The position numbers were made by a program, and so were the translations under genes. The notes beneath the pieces were generated by a model. That model did no database searches. It saw only the letters and a list, made by a program, of their open reading frames with translations, and had not been told where the DNA came from. From Nocardia sp. NBC_01327 (GTDB taxonomy: Bacteria; Actinomycetota; Actinomycetes; Mycobacteriales; Mycobacteriaceae), in contig NZ_CP108383.1 in NCBI RefSeq assembly GCF_035958815.1, forward strand, positions 6,138,001 to 6,202,000: a stretch of 64,000 bases of DNA. Direction: 5' to 3'. Shown here one piece after another: positions 16,216-24,207 of the stretch (position 1 is the stretch's first letter; each line of letters starts with the position of its first letter).

Positions 16216-17029
16216 GGATCATCTAGTCGCGCTGGTCACCGGCGCGGCACGCGGAATAGGGCGGGCCTGCGGCGTTCGACTGGCCGAGTCGAATATGTCG
16301 CTGGTGTTGATGGACATCGGCAAGGACACCCCCGGGGTGCCCTATCCACTGGGCTCGGAGAGCCAGCTCGAGCACACCCGGCGTTTGTGCGTCGAAAAGG
16401 GCGCCAATGCCGAAACATCCATCGGTGATGTGCGGAATACGCACGATATCGATGCGGCCATGCAGGTGGCCCTGCGGCGATTCGGGCGTCTGGACGTGGT
16501 CGTCAACTGCGCGGGCATTGTCAGTCCCTCGGGCAGCAGTGTCGAGGAGGTGACCTCCGACGACTGGTCGACCATGCTCGATATCAATCTCACCGGACCT
16601 TTCCAGGTCCTGTCCGCGGCGGCGCGAATAATGAAGCCGCAGGGCTCGGGCAGCATCATCAATATCGCGTCCACCGCCGGTCTGGTGGGCTATCGGCATT
16701 TCGCGGGATACGTCGCCTCCAAGCACGGATTGGTCGGATTGACCAAAGCCGCCGCCCTGGATCTGGCTCCCCATGGAATCCGCGTCAATGCGGTCTGCCC
16801 CGGATCGGTGCACGACGCACCGGAACTCGAAGGAAGAATGCTGCGCGAGGTGGCGAACGCACTCGACCTCAACGGCGACCACGAGCAGATGTTCCTGCGC
16901 GATCAGCCCTCCAACGCGCTGGTCGCCGCGGAGGACATTGCCGAGACTGTCGCCTGGCTGGCTTCCAGTAGAAGCCGGAGCGTCGTCGGTTCGATCGTCA
17001 CCGTCGACGGCGGCTTCACCTCTCGATAA
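16205..17029 (+). CDS. Mycofactocin-type SDR oxidoreductase in the NRPS operon
   Basis: 274 residues. TGAARGIGRACGVRLAE is the nucleotide site, VNCAGI the NNAG equivalent, and YVASK (in FAGYVASKHGL) the active site. The segment MDIGKDTPGVPYPLGSES plus the long loop after strand 2 is the hallmark of the mycofactocin-coupled SDR group, whose NAD is bound tightly and recycled by mycofactocin. Here it sits between a thioesterase and an NRPS, so its substrate may be a carrier-bound amino acid. Oxidation of the threonine beta-hydroxyl is my inference. Confidence 0.88.
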   Translation: MASEDHLVALVTGAARGIGRACGVRLAESNMSLVLMDIGKDTPGVPYPLGSESQLEHTRRLCVEKGANAETSIGDVRNTHDIDAAMQVALRRFGRLDVVVNCAGIVSPSGSSVEEVTSDDWSTMLDINLTGPFQVLSAAARIMKPQGSGSIINIASTAGLVGYRHFAGYVASKHGLVGLTKAAALDLAPHGIRVNAVCPGSVHDAPELEGRMLREVANALDLNGDHEQMFLRDQPSNALVAAEDIAETVAWLASSRSRSVVGSIVTVDGGFTSR

Positions 17030-17055
17030 TCGGCCCTCGGACAGAAGCTGCGGTC

Positions 17056-19803
17056 ATGAAAACAATGCACGACGTCACCGCTGACGGACTCGAAATCCCC
17101 TCGCACCCGGCCGGAATCGCGGTTCGTGTCGCGGCGCCGGGCGATGTCGACGCGCTTGCCGCCCGGTGTGCCGAAGCGCTCGGCGGGAATCCCGACACCA
17201 TCGGGATCTGGTACCAGAGCGCCCCTTTCGACTCAGCATCGGAAGCGGCGGACAGACTCGTGCGCCAGCAGCGGGCGCATCCGCTGCCCCCGGCACTGCC
17301 GGCCCGGCTGACCTGCACCGGGTATATCGACGGTGTCACCGATGTGGTGCTGCTGGCGGACGGTGACCTGCACGGTGTGCTCGCCGAGTTGAATCGAGCC
17401 GGGGCACAGTCGTTATCGGCCCTGCCCGAGACCTCCGATGCCCTCGTCGGCGCGATCGATATCGAATTCGGCGATGCGTACCGGACCGAGGAACTGGCCG
17501 CCGCGGTCGCCATCGTGCTGGGCCGATTCCTGGATACCACCGCGCTGGCGGTCGACCTGGCCACCGCTGACGTATTGCTGCGGTCACCCGCCGTGCGGGC
17601 GCGACTGGCCTCCGAATCCGGCGCTCGCGCCTGTGAATTCGGCGTGCACAGTTCGATCGGGGAGGTCGTGTCCCAGCTGGCGGCCGTGCGGGAGGCAACC
17701 GCCCCGGCGGCGACGCCGGAATCCGACCATGGCCTGCGGTCGGTGCGAATCGTCGATTACACCGGCGCGCCAGGGGTTTTCCTTCCGATGCCGCTCGCAT
17801 CGCACGACTTCGACATCGCGATCCATCCGACGTCCGATCCCGGTACCGCCCGGGTGCTGCTGCGGAGCCGGTCGGAGGAAGCGGCCGAGTTCATTCATCC
17901 GATCGCCCAGGTACTCGGCTTCGTCTATGCGCAGATTCGGGCGAAGGGCCCGGATCTGCGACTACTCGATATCGCCTATACCGATGTCCCGGAACCGATC
18001 TCGGTCGAGGCCGCACGCACCCCCGGTGCGGGTGGCCGAATGGAGCAGCGCATTGCCGCGCATGCGGCCGCCCGCCCCTCCGCCACCGCGGTACTGGACG
18101 CAACCACGTCGACCTCGTTCGGAGAACTCGAGGCGCAATCGCAGCGCATCGCAACGGGTCTGCGGCAGCTCGGGGTGCTGCCGGGCGATTTCGTGGTGGT
18201 CGCCGCGGCGAAATCCGCGACGCTCTTCGCCACCATGCTGGGCATCTGGAAGTGCGGCGCGGCCTATGTTCCCGTCGATATCGAGTTCCCGATGGAGCGG
18301 CTGCGGTACATCATCGAGGACTCCGGCGCACGGGTGGCCGCGGTCGAGGCGCAGTTGCTAGGCGCGGTACCGGATTCTGCTCATGCCGTGGACATTTCGA
18401 CCCTGGCAGCCCCAGAAACCTCGGAAACCTCGGATGCCGCACTGCCACAGGGGCTGTCGGAGAACGCGCCCGCCTACGCGATCTACACCTCGGGCACCAC
18501 CGGCCGGCCCAAAGGCACGGTGATCGCCCACCGGAGTGCACTCGCACTCATCGACGCGCTCACCGAGCGGTTCTCGCTCTCGGAGACCGATGTGTGGAGC
18601 GTCTTCCACTCGCCCGCCTTCGATTTCTCGGTCTGGGAGATCTGGGGCGCGCTGGCCACCGGCGGCGCCGTGGCCGTCGTGCCCAAGAGCGCGGCGCGCG
18701 ATCCGCGCCAGTTCCACGAGCTGCTGCGCAATACCGGTGTGACAGTGCTGAATCAGACGCCGTCGGCCTTCGCGCACCTGGTGAGTTTCGATGCGCAGGC
18801 CGCTCTGCTCGACACGGTCCGGTTGGTGATCCTGGGTGGAGAGGCGCTGCAGGCCGGCAGTTCCGCCGCCTGGCTGGACCGCTATCCGGCCAGTCGCTGC
18901 CAGCTGATCAATATGTACGGAATCACCGAGACCACCGTCCACGTCACCGTGCAACCGGTCACCAAACACACCACACTGCGCGCGCCCCGATCGGTGGGGC
19001 ATGCCATCGCGGGTTGGCACACCGCCGTGCTGGGCCCGGATCTGCGGCCCGCTCCCCCGGGATTTCCGGGCGAGATCATCGTCGCCGGCGCCGGTCTGGC
19101 GCTGTACTACTCGGGTAAACCGGCCCTGACCGCAACCAAGTTCGTGGCGGGCCCCGGCGGGCAGCGGTGGTATCGCAGCGGCGATCTCGGGCGCATCCGC
19201 CCCGACGGCACGCTCGAACATCTCGGCCGCATCGACCACCAGGTCAAGATCAACGGCTACCGCATCGAACTGGACGAGATCCGCAACTGCCTGCGGCGCC
19301 AACCCGGAGTCCGCGACGCGATCGTGGTGTGTCACAGGGGCGAAGGTCAGTTCGCCACCGCCCGTCTCGATGCCTATCTGGTCGGCGACGAGCTGGATCT
19401 GCCGGAATTGCGCGGCGCGGTCGCCCGCATGCTGCCCTCGTATATGCGGCCCGCGTTCTACACGGTCGTGGACAAGATTCCCCTGACCACCAATGGAAAG
19501 GCCGATATCGCACGCCTGCCGGCGCCGGACAGCGGCCCGCAGCAGGCCGATCCGGCGCCGGAGTCGGAGTCCGCACCGGAAACCACCGGGACGCAACCGA
19601 TCCTCACCAAGGTGTGGTCCTCGGTCCTGGGCGTCGAGCCGAGCGCCGACGACAATTTCTTCCTGTCCGGGGGCAACTCACTCGCGGCCATCCACCTCAG
19701 CACCGAGCTCGGTAAGAACGCGGTCCCGATGCCCCTGAGCATGGTGTATCAGTACCCGGTGTTCAAAGACCTGCTTGCCGCCATCGGCGAAAAGACGCGC
19801 TGA
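17056..19803 (+). CDS. One-module NRPS: degenerate C, threonine-type A, T domain
   Basis: 915 residues. About 1-320 is a shortened condensation-like domain: where HHxxxDG is expected only LLADGDLHGVLAEL remains. About 325-830 is the adenylation domain with A3 YTSGTTGRPKG, A4 FDFSVWEIWG, A5 NMYGITETT, A7 YRSGDLGR and A10 NGKAD. Reading the specificity positions gives D523, F524, W527, N566, I592, G594, M620, V628, H629 and the A10 Lys, i.e. DFWNIGMVHK, the standard threonine code. About 850-912 is a carrier domain with the phosphopantetheine Ser in LSGGNSLAA. There is no thioesterase, reductase or second module, and no MbtH gene nearby. It should load threonine in cis and hand it to the SDR and thioesterase. 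Confidence 0.92.
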   Translation: MKTMHDVTADGLEIPSHPAGIAVRVAAPGDVDALAARCAEALGGNPDTIGIWYQSAPFDSASEAADRLVRQQRAHPLPPALPARLTCTGYIDGVTDVVLLADGDLHGVLAELNRAGAQSLSALPETSDALVGAIDIEFGDAYRTEELAAAVAIVLGRFLDTTALAVDLATADVLLRSPAVRARLASESGARACEFGVHSSIGEVVSQLAAVREATAPAATPESDHGLRSVRIVDYTGAPGVFLPMPLASHDFDIAIHPTSDPGTARVLLRSRSEEAAEFIHPIAQVLGFVYAQIRAKGPDLRLLDIAYTDVPEPISVEAARTPGAGGRMEQRIAAHAAARPSATAVLDATTSTSFGELEAQSQRIATGLRQLGVLPGDFVVVAAAKSATLFATMLGIWKCGAAYVPVDIEFPMERLRYIIEDSGARVAAVEAQLLGAVPDSAHAVDISTLAAPETSETSDAALPQGLSENAPAYAIYTSGTTGRPKGTVIAHRSALALIDALTERFSLSETDVWSVFHSPAFDFSVWEIWGALATGGAVAVVPKSAARDPRQFHELLRNTGVTVLNQTPSAFAHLVSFDAQAALLDTVRLVILGGEALQAGSSAAWLDRYPASRCQLINMYGITETTVHVTVQPVTKHTTLRAPRSVGHAIAGWHTAVLGPDLRPAPPGFPGEIIVAGAGLALYYSGKPALTATKFVAGPGGQRWYRSGDLGRIRPDGTLEHLGRIDHQVKINGYRIELDEIRNCLRRQPGVRDAIVVCHRGEGQFATARLDAYLVGDELDLPELRGAVARMLPSYMRPAFYTVVDKIPLTTNGKADIARLPAPDSGPQQADPAPESESAPETTGTQPILTKVWSSVLGVEPSADDNFFLSGGNSLAAIHLSTELGKNAVPMPLSMVYQYPVFKDLLAAIGEKTR

Positions 19804-19813
19804 CCGGGACCGG

Positions 19814-19839
19814 CGTGCCGGGCAGGACCCGGCACGTTT
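19814..19839 (+). terminator. Intrinsic terminator of the thioesterase-SDR-NRPS operon
   Basis: A perfect 9-bp stem CGTGCCGGG/CCCGGCACG with a 5-nt loop, followed by TTT, begins 10 bp after the NRPS stop. It marks the operon end and argues that the next genes are separate. Confidence 0.75.
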
Positions 19840-19914
19840 GGACATGATCGTTCCGGCTACTCCGAAAGGGAGACGCTGGAGCATCGGCGTGCCCGTCTAC
19901 AGCGAGGAAGTGTC

Positions 19915-19977
19915 ATGGTCATTTCCGATCTGGTTCTGCTCTTCGCCGGCATCCTCTTCCGCATGGGTGTTCGGTAG
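19915..19977 (+). CDS. Possible 20-residue hydrophobic small protein
   Basis: The frame encodes MVISDLVLLFAGILFRMGVR, one short hydrophobic helix with a basic end. GAGGA (19904-19908) lies 6 nt before the ATG. It sits between the NRPS terminator and the membrane protein gene at 20064. The good ribosome site and composition are suggestive; length alone makes it weak evidence. Confidence 0.3.
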   Translation: MVISDLVLLFAGILFRMGVR

Positions 19978-20063
19978 ACCCTGGCGAGACTCCGGTGCGG
20001 GCAACAGTGGACAACACCACTTCCTGCACGTTTGATGTTGCCGGGAGCGGGAATTGCCGCCCT

Positions 20064-20528
20064 ATGTTCATCATCATCGGGCTCATCGTCCTCATCGGCG
20101 CTGTGGTCGTCGGGGTTGCCGGCATTGCCGCCAACAGCGGCGAAAATCATCTGATTCCAGGCGGTTTCACCGTCTTCGAGCACACCTACGCCGGATCGTC
20201 CGGCCTGTTGTTCGCCTACGGCATTCTGATCGGGGCGATCGGCACCTGTGGGCTGATCATGCTGCTGGCCGGGACGTGGGCCACGTCCCGGCGCGGGGTC
20301 GCCGCACGTCGCGATCTCCGGAACTCGCGTCGCGAAATGGCTGCGGCCCGGCGCGAACTGACCACCAAGCCGGTACCGGAACCGCAGCCGCCCAAACGAT
20401 CTGCCCTGCCGGCGGATCCGAAATCGGCGGCCGCAGCGGCGCCGTCGCAGCCCACCTGGTCCTTCAACCGGTTCATGAACCGATCCACACCCGCGAAGCC
20501 GGCTCCTTCGCTCACGAAAACGAAATAG
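20064..20528 (+). CDS. Two-segment membrane protein with basic/proline-rich tail
   Basis: 154 residues. Membrane segments are at about 2-24 (FIIIGLIVLIGAVVVGVAGI) and 48-70 (LLFAYGILIGAIGTCGLIML). The C-terminal half is cytoplasmic: a basic helix (RRGVAARRDLRNSRREMAAAR) then a Pro/Ala-rich stretch ending APSLTKTK. I know similar uncharacterised proteins from Nocardia-like genomes but no function. It is followed 9 bp later by a DUF6131-type gene, likely in the same transcript. Confidence 0.65.
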   Translation: MFIIIGLIVLIGAVVVGVAGIAANSGENHLIPGGFTVFEHTYAGSSGLLFAYGILIGAIGTCGLIMLLAGTWATSRRGVAARRDLRNSRREMAAARRELTTKPVPEPQPPKRSALPADPKSAAAAAPSQPTWSFNRFMNRSTPAKPAPSLTKTK

Positions 20529-20537
20529 GTATTCGCC

Positions 20538-20693
20538 ATGATTGCTCTCGGTATCGTTCTGCTCGTCATCGGCTGGCTGGTCGGCATTCCGATCGTGACC
20601 ACGCTGGGTGTCATCGCTATCGTCGCCGGTCTGGTGCTGTGGGCACTGGGCTCGATGGGCCGCCCGGTCGGCGGCAGGCGCTGGTACTACTAA
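20538..20693 (+). CDS. DUF6131-type small membrane protein (51 aa)
   Basis: The 51-residue product starts MIALGIVLLVIGWLVGIPIV and ends GSMGRPVGGRRWYY. Two hydrophobic helices with a Gly-Pro turn and the GRPVGGRR tail are the DUF6131 pattern, common in Mycobacteriales. Function is unknown; it is an integral membrane peptide. It starts 9 bp after the preceding membrane protein gene. Confidence 0.75.
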   Translation: MIALGIVLLVIGWLVGIPIVTTLGVIAIVAGLVLWALGSMGRPVGGRRWYY

Positions 20694-20749
20694 CTACCTC
20701 TAGGCAACGCTCGCGACCGCCGCGAGGCCCATCCACTAGCTTGAAACCT

Positions 20750-21664
20750 ATGACGGTGACGGTGCTGGTTTCGGATGACTACGGCCTCGCGGCGGTTTCG
20801 CGCCTGGAGGGCGTGCGGGCGTTGCGCTTCCGGCTCGGTGAGCCGCTGCCCGCGGGGGCCGATGAGGCCGAGATCCTGGTGCCGGGTTTCCTGGTCGGCG
20901 CCGACGCGGTGCAGATGACCTGGGCGCTCCCGAAACTGCGGCTGGTGCAGCTGCTGACCGCCGGGGCGGAGGCCTGGGTCGGGAAGGTCCCGGCGAGCGT
21001 GCAGGTCTCCATTGCCCGCGGCGCGCACGGGGCGAGCACCGCCGAGTGGGCGATCACCGGATTGCTCACCGTGTACCGGGAATTCATCGAGTTCGCCGCC
21101 GCGCAGCGCGAGCACCGCTGGACGCAGCATCAGACGGACACCCTGTCCGGCAAACGGATTCTGATCGTCGGCGCCGGTGATCTGGCGGCGGAGCTGCAGC
21201 GCAAACTCGCACCGTTCGATGCCACGAGCGTCCTGGTCGGTACGCATGCCCGCGACGGAGTGCACGGGGTGGACGAACTCCCGCAGCTGCTGGGCGAATT
21301 CGATGCCGTGGTGCTCATGGTGCCGGTGACCAGTAAGACCATCGGCATGGTGGATGCGGCCTTCCTGGCCCGCATGGCCGACGGGGCGATCCTGGTCAAT
21401 GCCGCCCGCGGCCCGGTGGTGCACACCGATGCGCTGCTGGCCGAACTCCGGAGTGGCCGTCTGCGGGCCGTTCTCGATGTCACCGATCCGGAACCGCTGC
21501 CCGCGGGCCATCCGCTGTGGGATGCGCCGGGACTGTTGCTCACCCCGCATGTGGGCGGTAGTAGCCGGGGCGCCCAGGAGCGCGGGTGGGCCATCGCTAC
21601 CCGCCAGATCGGCCGGTACCTGGCCGGGGAGGCGCCGGAGAATCTCGTGCACGGCGAATATTGA
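20750..21664 (+). CDS. D-isomer-specific 2-hydroxyacid dehydrogenase family protein
   Basis: 304 residues. The substrate domain flanks a NAD domain (about 90-270) with IVGAGDLAAEL in place of GxGxxG. The catalytic triad positions are present: Arg in NAARGPVVH, Glu in DVTDPEPLPAGHPLW and His in LLTPHVGGSSRG. Relatives are phosphoglycerate, glyoxylate and hydroxypyruvate reductases; the exact 2-oxoacid is not predictable. The ATG at 20750 begins MTVTVLVSDDYG. Confidence 0.87.
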   Translation: MTVTVLVSDDYGLAAVSRLEGVRALRFRLGEPLPAGADEAEILVPGFLVGADAVQMTWALPKLRLVQLLTAGAEAWVGKVPASVQVSIARGAHGASTAEWAITGLLTVYREFIEFAAAQREHRWTQHQTDTLSGKRILIVGAGDLAAELQRKLAPFDATSVLVGTHARDGVHGVDELPQLLGEFDAVVLMVPVTSKTIGMVDAAFLARMADGAILVNAARGPVVHTDALLAELRSGRLRAVLDVTDPEPLPAGHPLWDAPGLLLTPHVGGSSRGAQERGWAIATRQIGRYLAGEAPENLVHGEY

Positions 21665-21669
21665 TCTCC

Positions 21670-21688
21670 CCCGGCTGATCTCGCCGGG
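21670..21688. terminator. Short hairpin between convergent genes
   Basis: CCCGGC and GCCGGG with a 7-nt loop lie 6 bp after the hydroxyacid dehydrogenase stop and 23 bp before the end of the convergent Rv1733c-like gene. It may serve both; the stem is short and without a U tract. Confidence 0.35.
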
Positions 21689-21710
21689 CGGCTCCGGTGA
21701 ATCCTTGCGG

Positions 21711-22313
21711 CTACAGCGAATCCTTGCCGATGGGCCGATTCAGCATCCGCCACTCCCGCTCCCAGCGCGCACTGCGGCGCGCATCGAGGACGGTGGCGGT
21801 GATCCACACCGATGCGGCAGTGGCGCACCAGCTTTCGACCAGAATGGCCAGCCCGGTGCCGACGCCCTCGGCCGCGGCCGAGCCCGGTCGCGCCGGAGCC
21901 GTGGCCGGGTTTCCGTCGGGCCCGATCCACAGCGCGGTGGTCGACCCCGACAGCTGCTGTTTCGGAATCTCGATGGTGGCGGTCCTGGCGTGCGCATCGA
22001 CCATCCATTGCACCGGCACCTGGTATCGGTCCGGCTGGGCGCCATAGTGATCCGCCGTCGGCAGCAGTTGCGCATCGGCGGTGAGCGTGGCGGTCACCTG
22101 TGTCTTGCCCGCGTCCTGTGCGGCGATTCGTGCCACCGCGCCGGTGTAGCTCACGGTCCCGATGGCGCCGGAAATCGGCACGGCCACCACCACGGCCAGC
22201 ACCGCCAGCACCCGCACCAGGACTTCGAACCGATCCGAAACACGCATGAGCGGATTGGGGTTCCACGGTCGAACCCGCCATGTCCGCACCACGGCTGAAG
22301 GACCCTCCGGCAC
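21711..22313 (-). CDS. Rv1733c-like membrane protein
   Basis: 200 residues. After VRPWNPNPLMRVSDRFEVL comes a membrane segment (VLAVLAVVVAVPISGAIGTV), an external domain (about 55-140, with QVTATLTADAQL) and a second membrane segment near 145-170. This is the architecture of the mycobacterial dormancy antigen Rv1733c. The GTG at 22313 is chosen because GGGAGG lies exactly 8 nt upstream. Upstream, at 22390-22419, is a repeat motif shared with the M50 protease promoter. Confidence 0.8.
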   Translation of the reverse strand: MPEGPSAVVRTWRVRPWNPNPLMRVSDRFEVLVRVLAVLAVVVAVPISGAIGTVSYTGAVARIAAQDAGKTQVTATLTADAQLLPTADHYGAQPDRYQVPVQWMVDAHARTATIEIPKQQLSGSTTALWIGPDGNPATAPARPGSAAAEGVGTGLAILVESWCATAASVWITATVLDARRSARWEREWRMLNRPIGKDSL

Positions 22314-22389
22314 CTGGACCACCTCCCTCCACGGCACGACTGGCACCGATCTCACCGGTAGCAGTACCCATTCAGATACCCCTTGAACA

Positions 22390-22419
22390 GCGATCTGTCC
22401 AGCGGCAATCTGGCCACGG
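22390..22419. promoter_or_regulatory. Recurrent promoter motif, copy 1 (ATCTGKCC tandem repeat)
   Basis: ATCTGTCC (from 22393) and ATCTGGCC follow each other with a 15-bp period. The same arrangement, differing at only a few bases, is found at 28941-28968 ahead of the M50 protease gene. Here it lies about 80-105 bp upstream of the Rv1733c-like gene. The binding factor is unknown. Confidence 0.5.
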
Positions 22420-22438
22420 GGGTGGGCAGTCGGCTTGT

Positions 22439-23110
22439 CTAAGCTGGCGGAGTGGGCCACAGGGCCGGTGCGCAGCGGGCCGGGCCGAGGCGCGGCACGC
22501 TGGTCACCGCGATGCTGATGCGCGTAATGCTCACCAGCGCACCGAATGTCACCGGCAGGATCACCAGATCGCGGGGCGCCTCGGCGAGCAGGGTCAGCAG
22601 GGTGATGAGCAGGGTTCCGTCGATGAATACCGATACCGTCGCGGTGACCAGTAGCGCCCTGGCGGCCAGTCGCGTCGGAATGCGCACCAGGCGGCTCGCG
22701 CGGCCGGTGGACGCGATGGCCAGGGCGGTGCACGGCACGCCGAGGACAACCGCGAGGCCCATGAGCACCAGACCGGCGATCGTCAGAGACCGGGGTACCG
22801 CGCTGAACGAGCCCAGGAGCGCGGCGGTGCCCCACAGCACGCCGATGACCGGGCCGATCGCGGTGAAGGTACAGCCGTAGCGGTGAATCCGCTTGGAGGA
22901 CAGCACAGGCACGAATTCCGCGGCGATGACCGTCGGACCGCCGAATTCCTCGATGGCGGCGGTACCGGCTCGCTCGAGCGAAAGCCCCTGCGCGCTATAA
23001 TGTTCCACGGCATCGTTCAGTCCGTCGCCGATCTCGGCCAGGATGGCCTGGCGCTCCCACCAGGTGCCCGTCAAACGGGTACCCAGGTCGTCGAGATAAT
23101 CGTCGATCAC
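22439..23110 (-). CDS. HAAS-domain membrane protein, partner of PadR
   Basis: 223 residues from a GTG that overlaps the padR-type stop by 4 bp (GTGA). Residues 1-75 are a HAAS-like helical signalling domain (DDYLDDLGTRLTGTWW, IGDGLNDAVEHY, AIEEFGGPTVIAAEF), which in many actinobacteria and firmicutes is encoded with PadR regulators. Four membrane segments follow. It may act as the membrane sensor or anti-regulator of the PadR protein. Confidence 0.8.
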   Translation of the reverse strand: MIDDYLDDLGTRLTGTWWERQAILAEIGDGLNDAVEHYSAQGLSLERAGTAAIEEFGGPTVIAAEFVPVLSSKRIHRYGCTFTAIGPVIGVLWGTAALLGSFSAVPRSLTIAGLVLMGLAVVLGVPCTALAIASTGRASRLVRIPTRLAARALLVTATVSVFIDGTLLITLLTLLAEAPRDLVILPVTFGALVSITRISIAVTSVPRLGPARCAPALWPTPPA

Positions 23111-23460
23111 AGTGCGGGCCAAGGCTCTTCCCCCATGACAGCGTTCCCCTCCATCAGAGCGCCGACCGCGGCGACGAAGTCCCGCCAGGACGCCCGCTCC
23201 TGTCCGAGCTGCCGATGCCCGGCAAGGCTGAGGGTATAGGTGCGCCGCTGCCGGCCGCCCTCCCTGGACCACGCGCCGTCGATCAGCCCCGCTTGTTCGA
23301 GCCGGTGCAGGGCCGGATAGATGGTGCCCTTGGGCAGATCGAAACGGCCTCCGGTGCGAGTGCGCAGGGCATCGATGACGCCGTAGCCGTGGCGCGGGCC
23401 GTCGGCCAGCACGGCCAGGATCATGCCGTCCAGGTGCCCCTTCAGCACTTCTGCACTCAT
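23107..23460 (-). CDS. PadR-family regulator
   Basis: 117 residues. The PadR winged helix is clear: LKGHLDGMILAVLADGPRHGYGV, LPKGTIYPALHRLEQAGLI and the wing EGGRQRRTYTLSLAGH. It is divergent from a lipoprotein-ABC operon. The start ATG directly touches an operator-like repeat; there is no normal Shine-Dalgarno sequence, but TAGGCT lies 8 nt upstream, so the message may be leaderless. Translation of the HAAS gene is coupled to it. Confidence 0.9.
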   Translation of the reverse strand: MSAEVLKGHLDGMILAVLADGPRHGYGVIDALRTRTGGRFDLPKGTIYPALHRLEQAGLIDGAWSREGGRQRRTYTLSLAGHRQLGQERASWRDFVAAVGALMEGNAVMGEEPWPAL

Positions 23461-23477
23461 GGGTAGCAAGCCTACCC
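23461..23477. promoter_or_regulatory. PadR operator, copy 1
   Basis: GGGTAG-N5-CTACCC, directly next to the padR-type start codon and covering its predicted -10 region. The same core recurs at 23504-23520. Confidence 0.7.
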
Positions 23478-23500
23478 TTCAGGACGAAAGTGCCCTAGCC

Positions 23501-23523
23501 TATGGGTAGCGTCCCTACCCATA
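23501..23523. promoter_or_regulatory. PadR operator, copy 2
   Basis: TATGGGTAG (23501-23509) and CTACCCATA (23515-23523), 5 bp apart, contain the same GGGTAG-N5-CTACCC core as copy 1. The centres are 43 bp apart, about four helical turns. This copy ends in the ribosome-binding site of the lipoprotein gene. Confidence 0.7.
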
Positions 23524-23533
23524 GGAGGTCCCG

Positions 23534-24196
23534 GTGCGCTACAGGATTACGAGCGCGGTTCTCGCGCTCACCACGGCCGCCGTGGTGAGCGGCTGCGCCG
23601 ACGGATCGGGGGGACTACCCGATGCCGGACTGATGATGCGCGATGCCGCAATCTCCGCCGGCGCAATAGCTTCCGCGCATCTGGTGCTCCAGGCCGAGGG
23701 ATCGGTGCCCGGTTTCCCACTGCGCGGGCTGGAGGCCGATGTCGCCGCGACCGACGGCGGTAGCGCGACCGGCACGGCCACCCTGCCCACCGGATCGGTG
23801 ACGCGATTCGTCGCCTCCCAGGGCAAGGTTTTCAGTAAGTCCGACAACGGAACCCTCGTCCCGCTGCCGTCCGGGTTCCCCAGCCCGAGCGGCATGATCG
23901 GCCGCGACGGCGGGCTCGCGCGACTGCTGCGCTCCCTGCGGAATCCGGAAACCGTTGGGCGCGAACAGTTCACCGGCATCGACGCATTCAAGATCCAGGC
24001 CGTGGTACCGGCCGAATCGCTCGCGGCGATACTGCCGGGCGCCACGAAGGACGCGACCCTGACCCTCTGGATCCGCGTCCGGGGCGCCCACCTCCCCCTG
24101 CAGACCACTCTCGGATTTCCGGAGCACCCCGGCGCTCATCTGAATGTCGCGGTGTCCAGATCACAGGCGGTTTCCCTACCGGGCAAGCAATCATGA
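23534..24196 (+). CDS. LppX/LprAFG-family lipoprotein (LprG-like)
   Basis: 220 residues. A signal peptide ends in a lipobox (AAVVSGC, lipidated Cys about residue 20). The mature part has the LppX_LprAFG pattern: SAHLVLQAEGSVPGFPLRGLE, GLARLLRSLRNPETVGREQF and TLWIRVRGAHLPLQTTL. Family members such as LprG bind triacylated lipids in a half-barrel and move them across the envelope. It heads an operon with an ABC-2 exporter, instead of the MFS exporter known for lprG, which suggests lipid or lipophilic export. TAGGAGG (23522-23528) precedes the GTG. Confidence 0.88.
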   Translation: MRYRITSAVLALTTAAVVSGCADGSGGLPDAGLMMRDAAISAGAIASAHLVLQAEGSVPGFPLRGLEADVAATDGGSATGTATLPTGSVTRFVASQGKVFSKSDNGTLVPLPSGFPSPSGMIGRDGGLARLLRSLRNPETVGREQFTGIDAFKIQAVVPAESLAAILPGATKDATLTLWIRVRGAHLPLQTTLGFPEHPGAHLNVAVSRSQAVSLPGKQS

Positions 24197-24207
24197 AGGA
24201 TCCCGAA

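Noticed and set aside
17056-18015. First third of the NRPS considered as a separate gene or an epimerase-type domain
   Set aside because: It is in frame with the A domain without a stop, and its remaining pattern is that of a condensation domain end, not of epimerisation.
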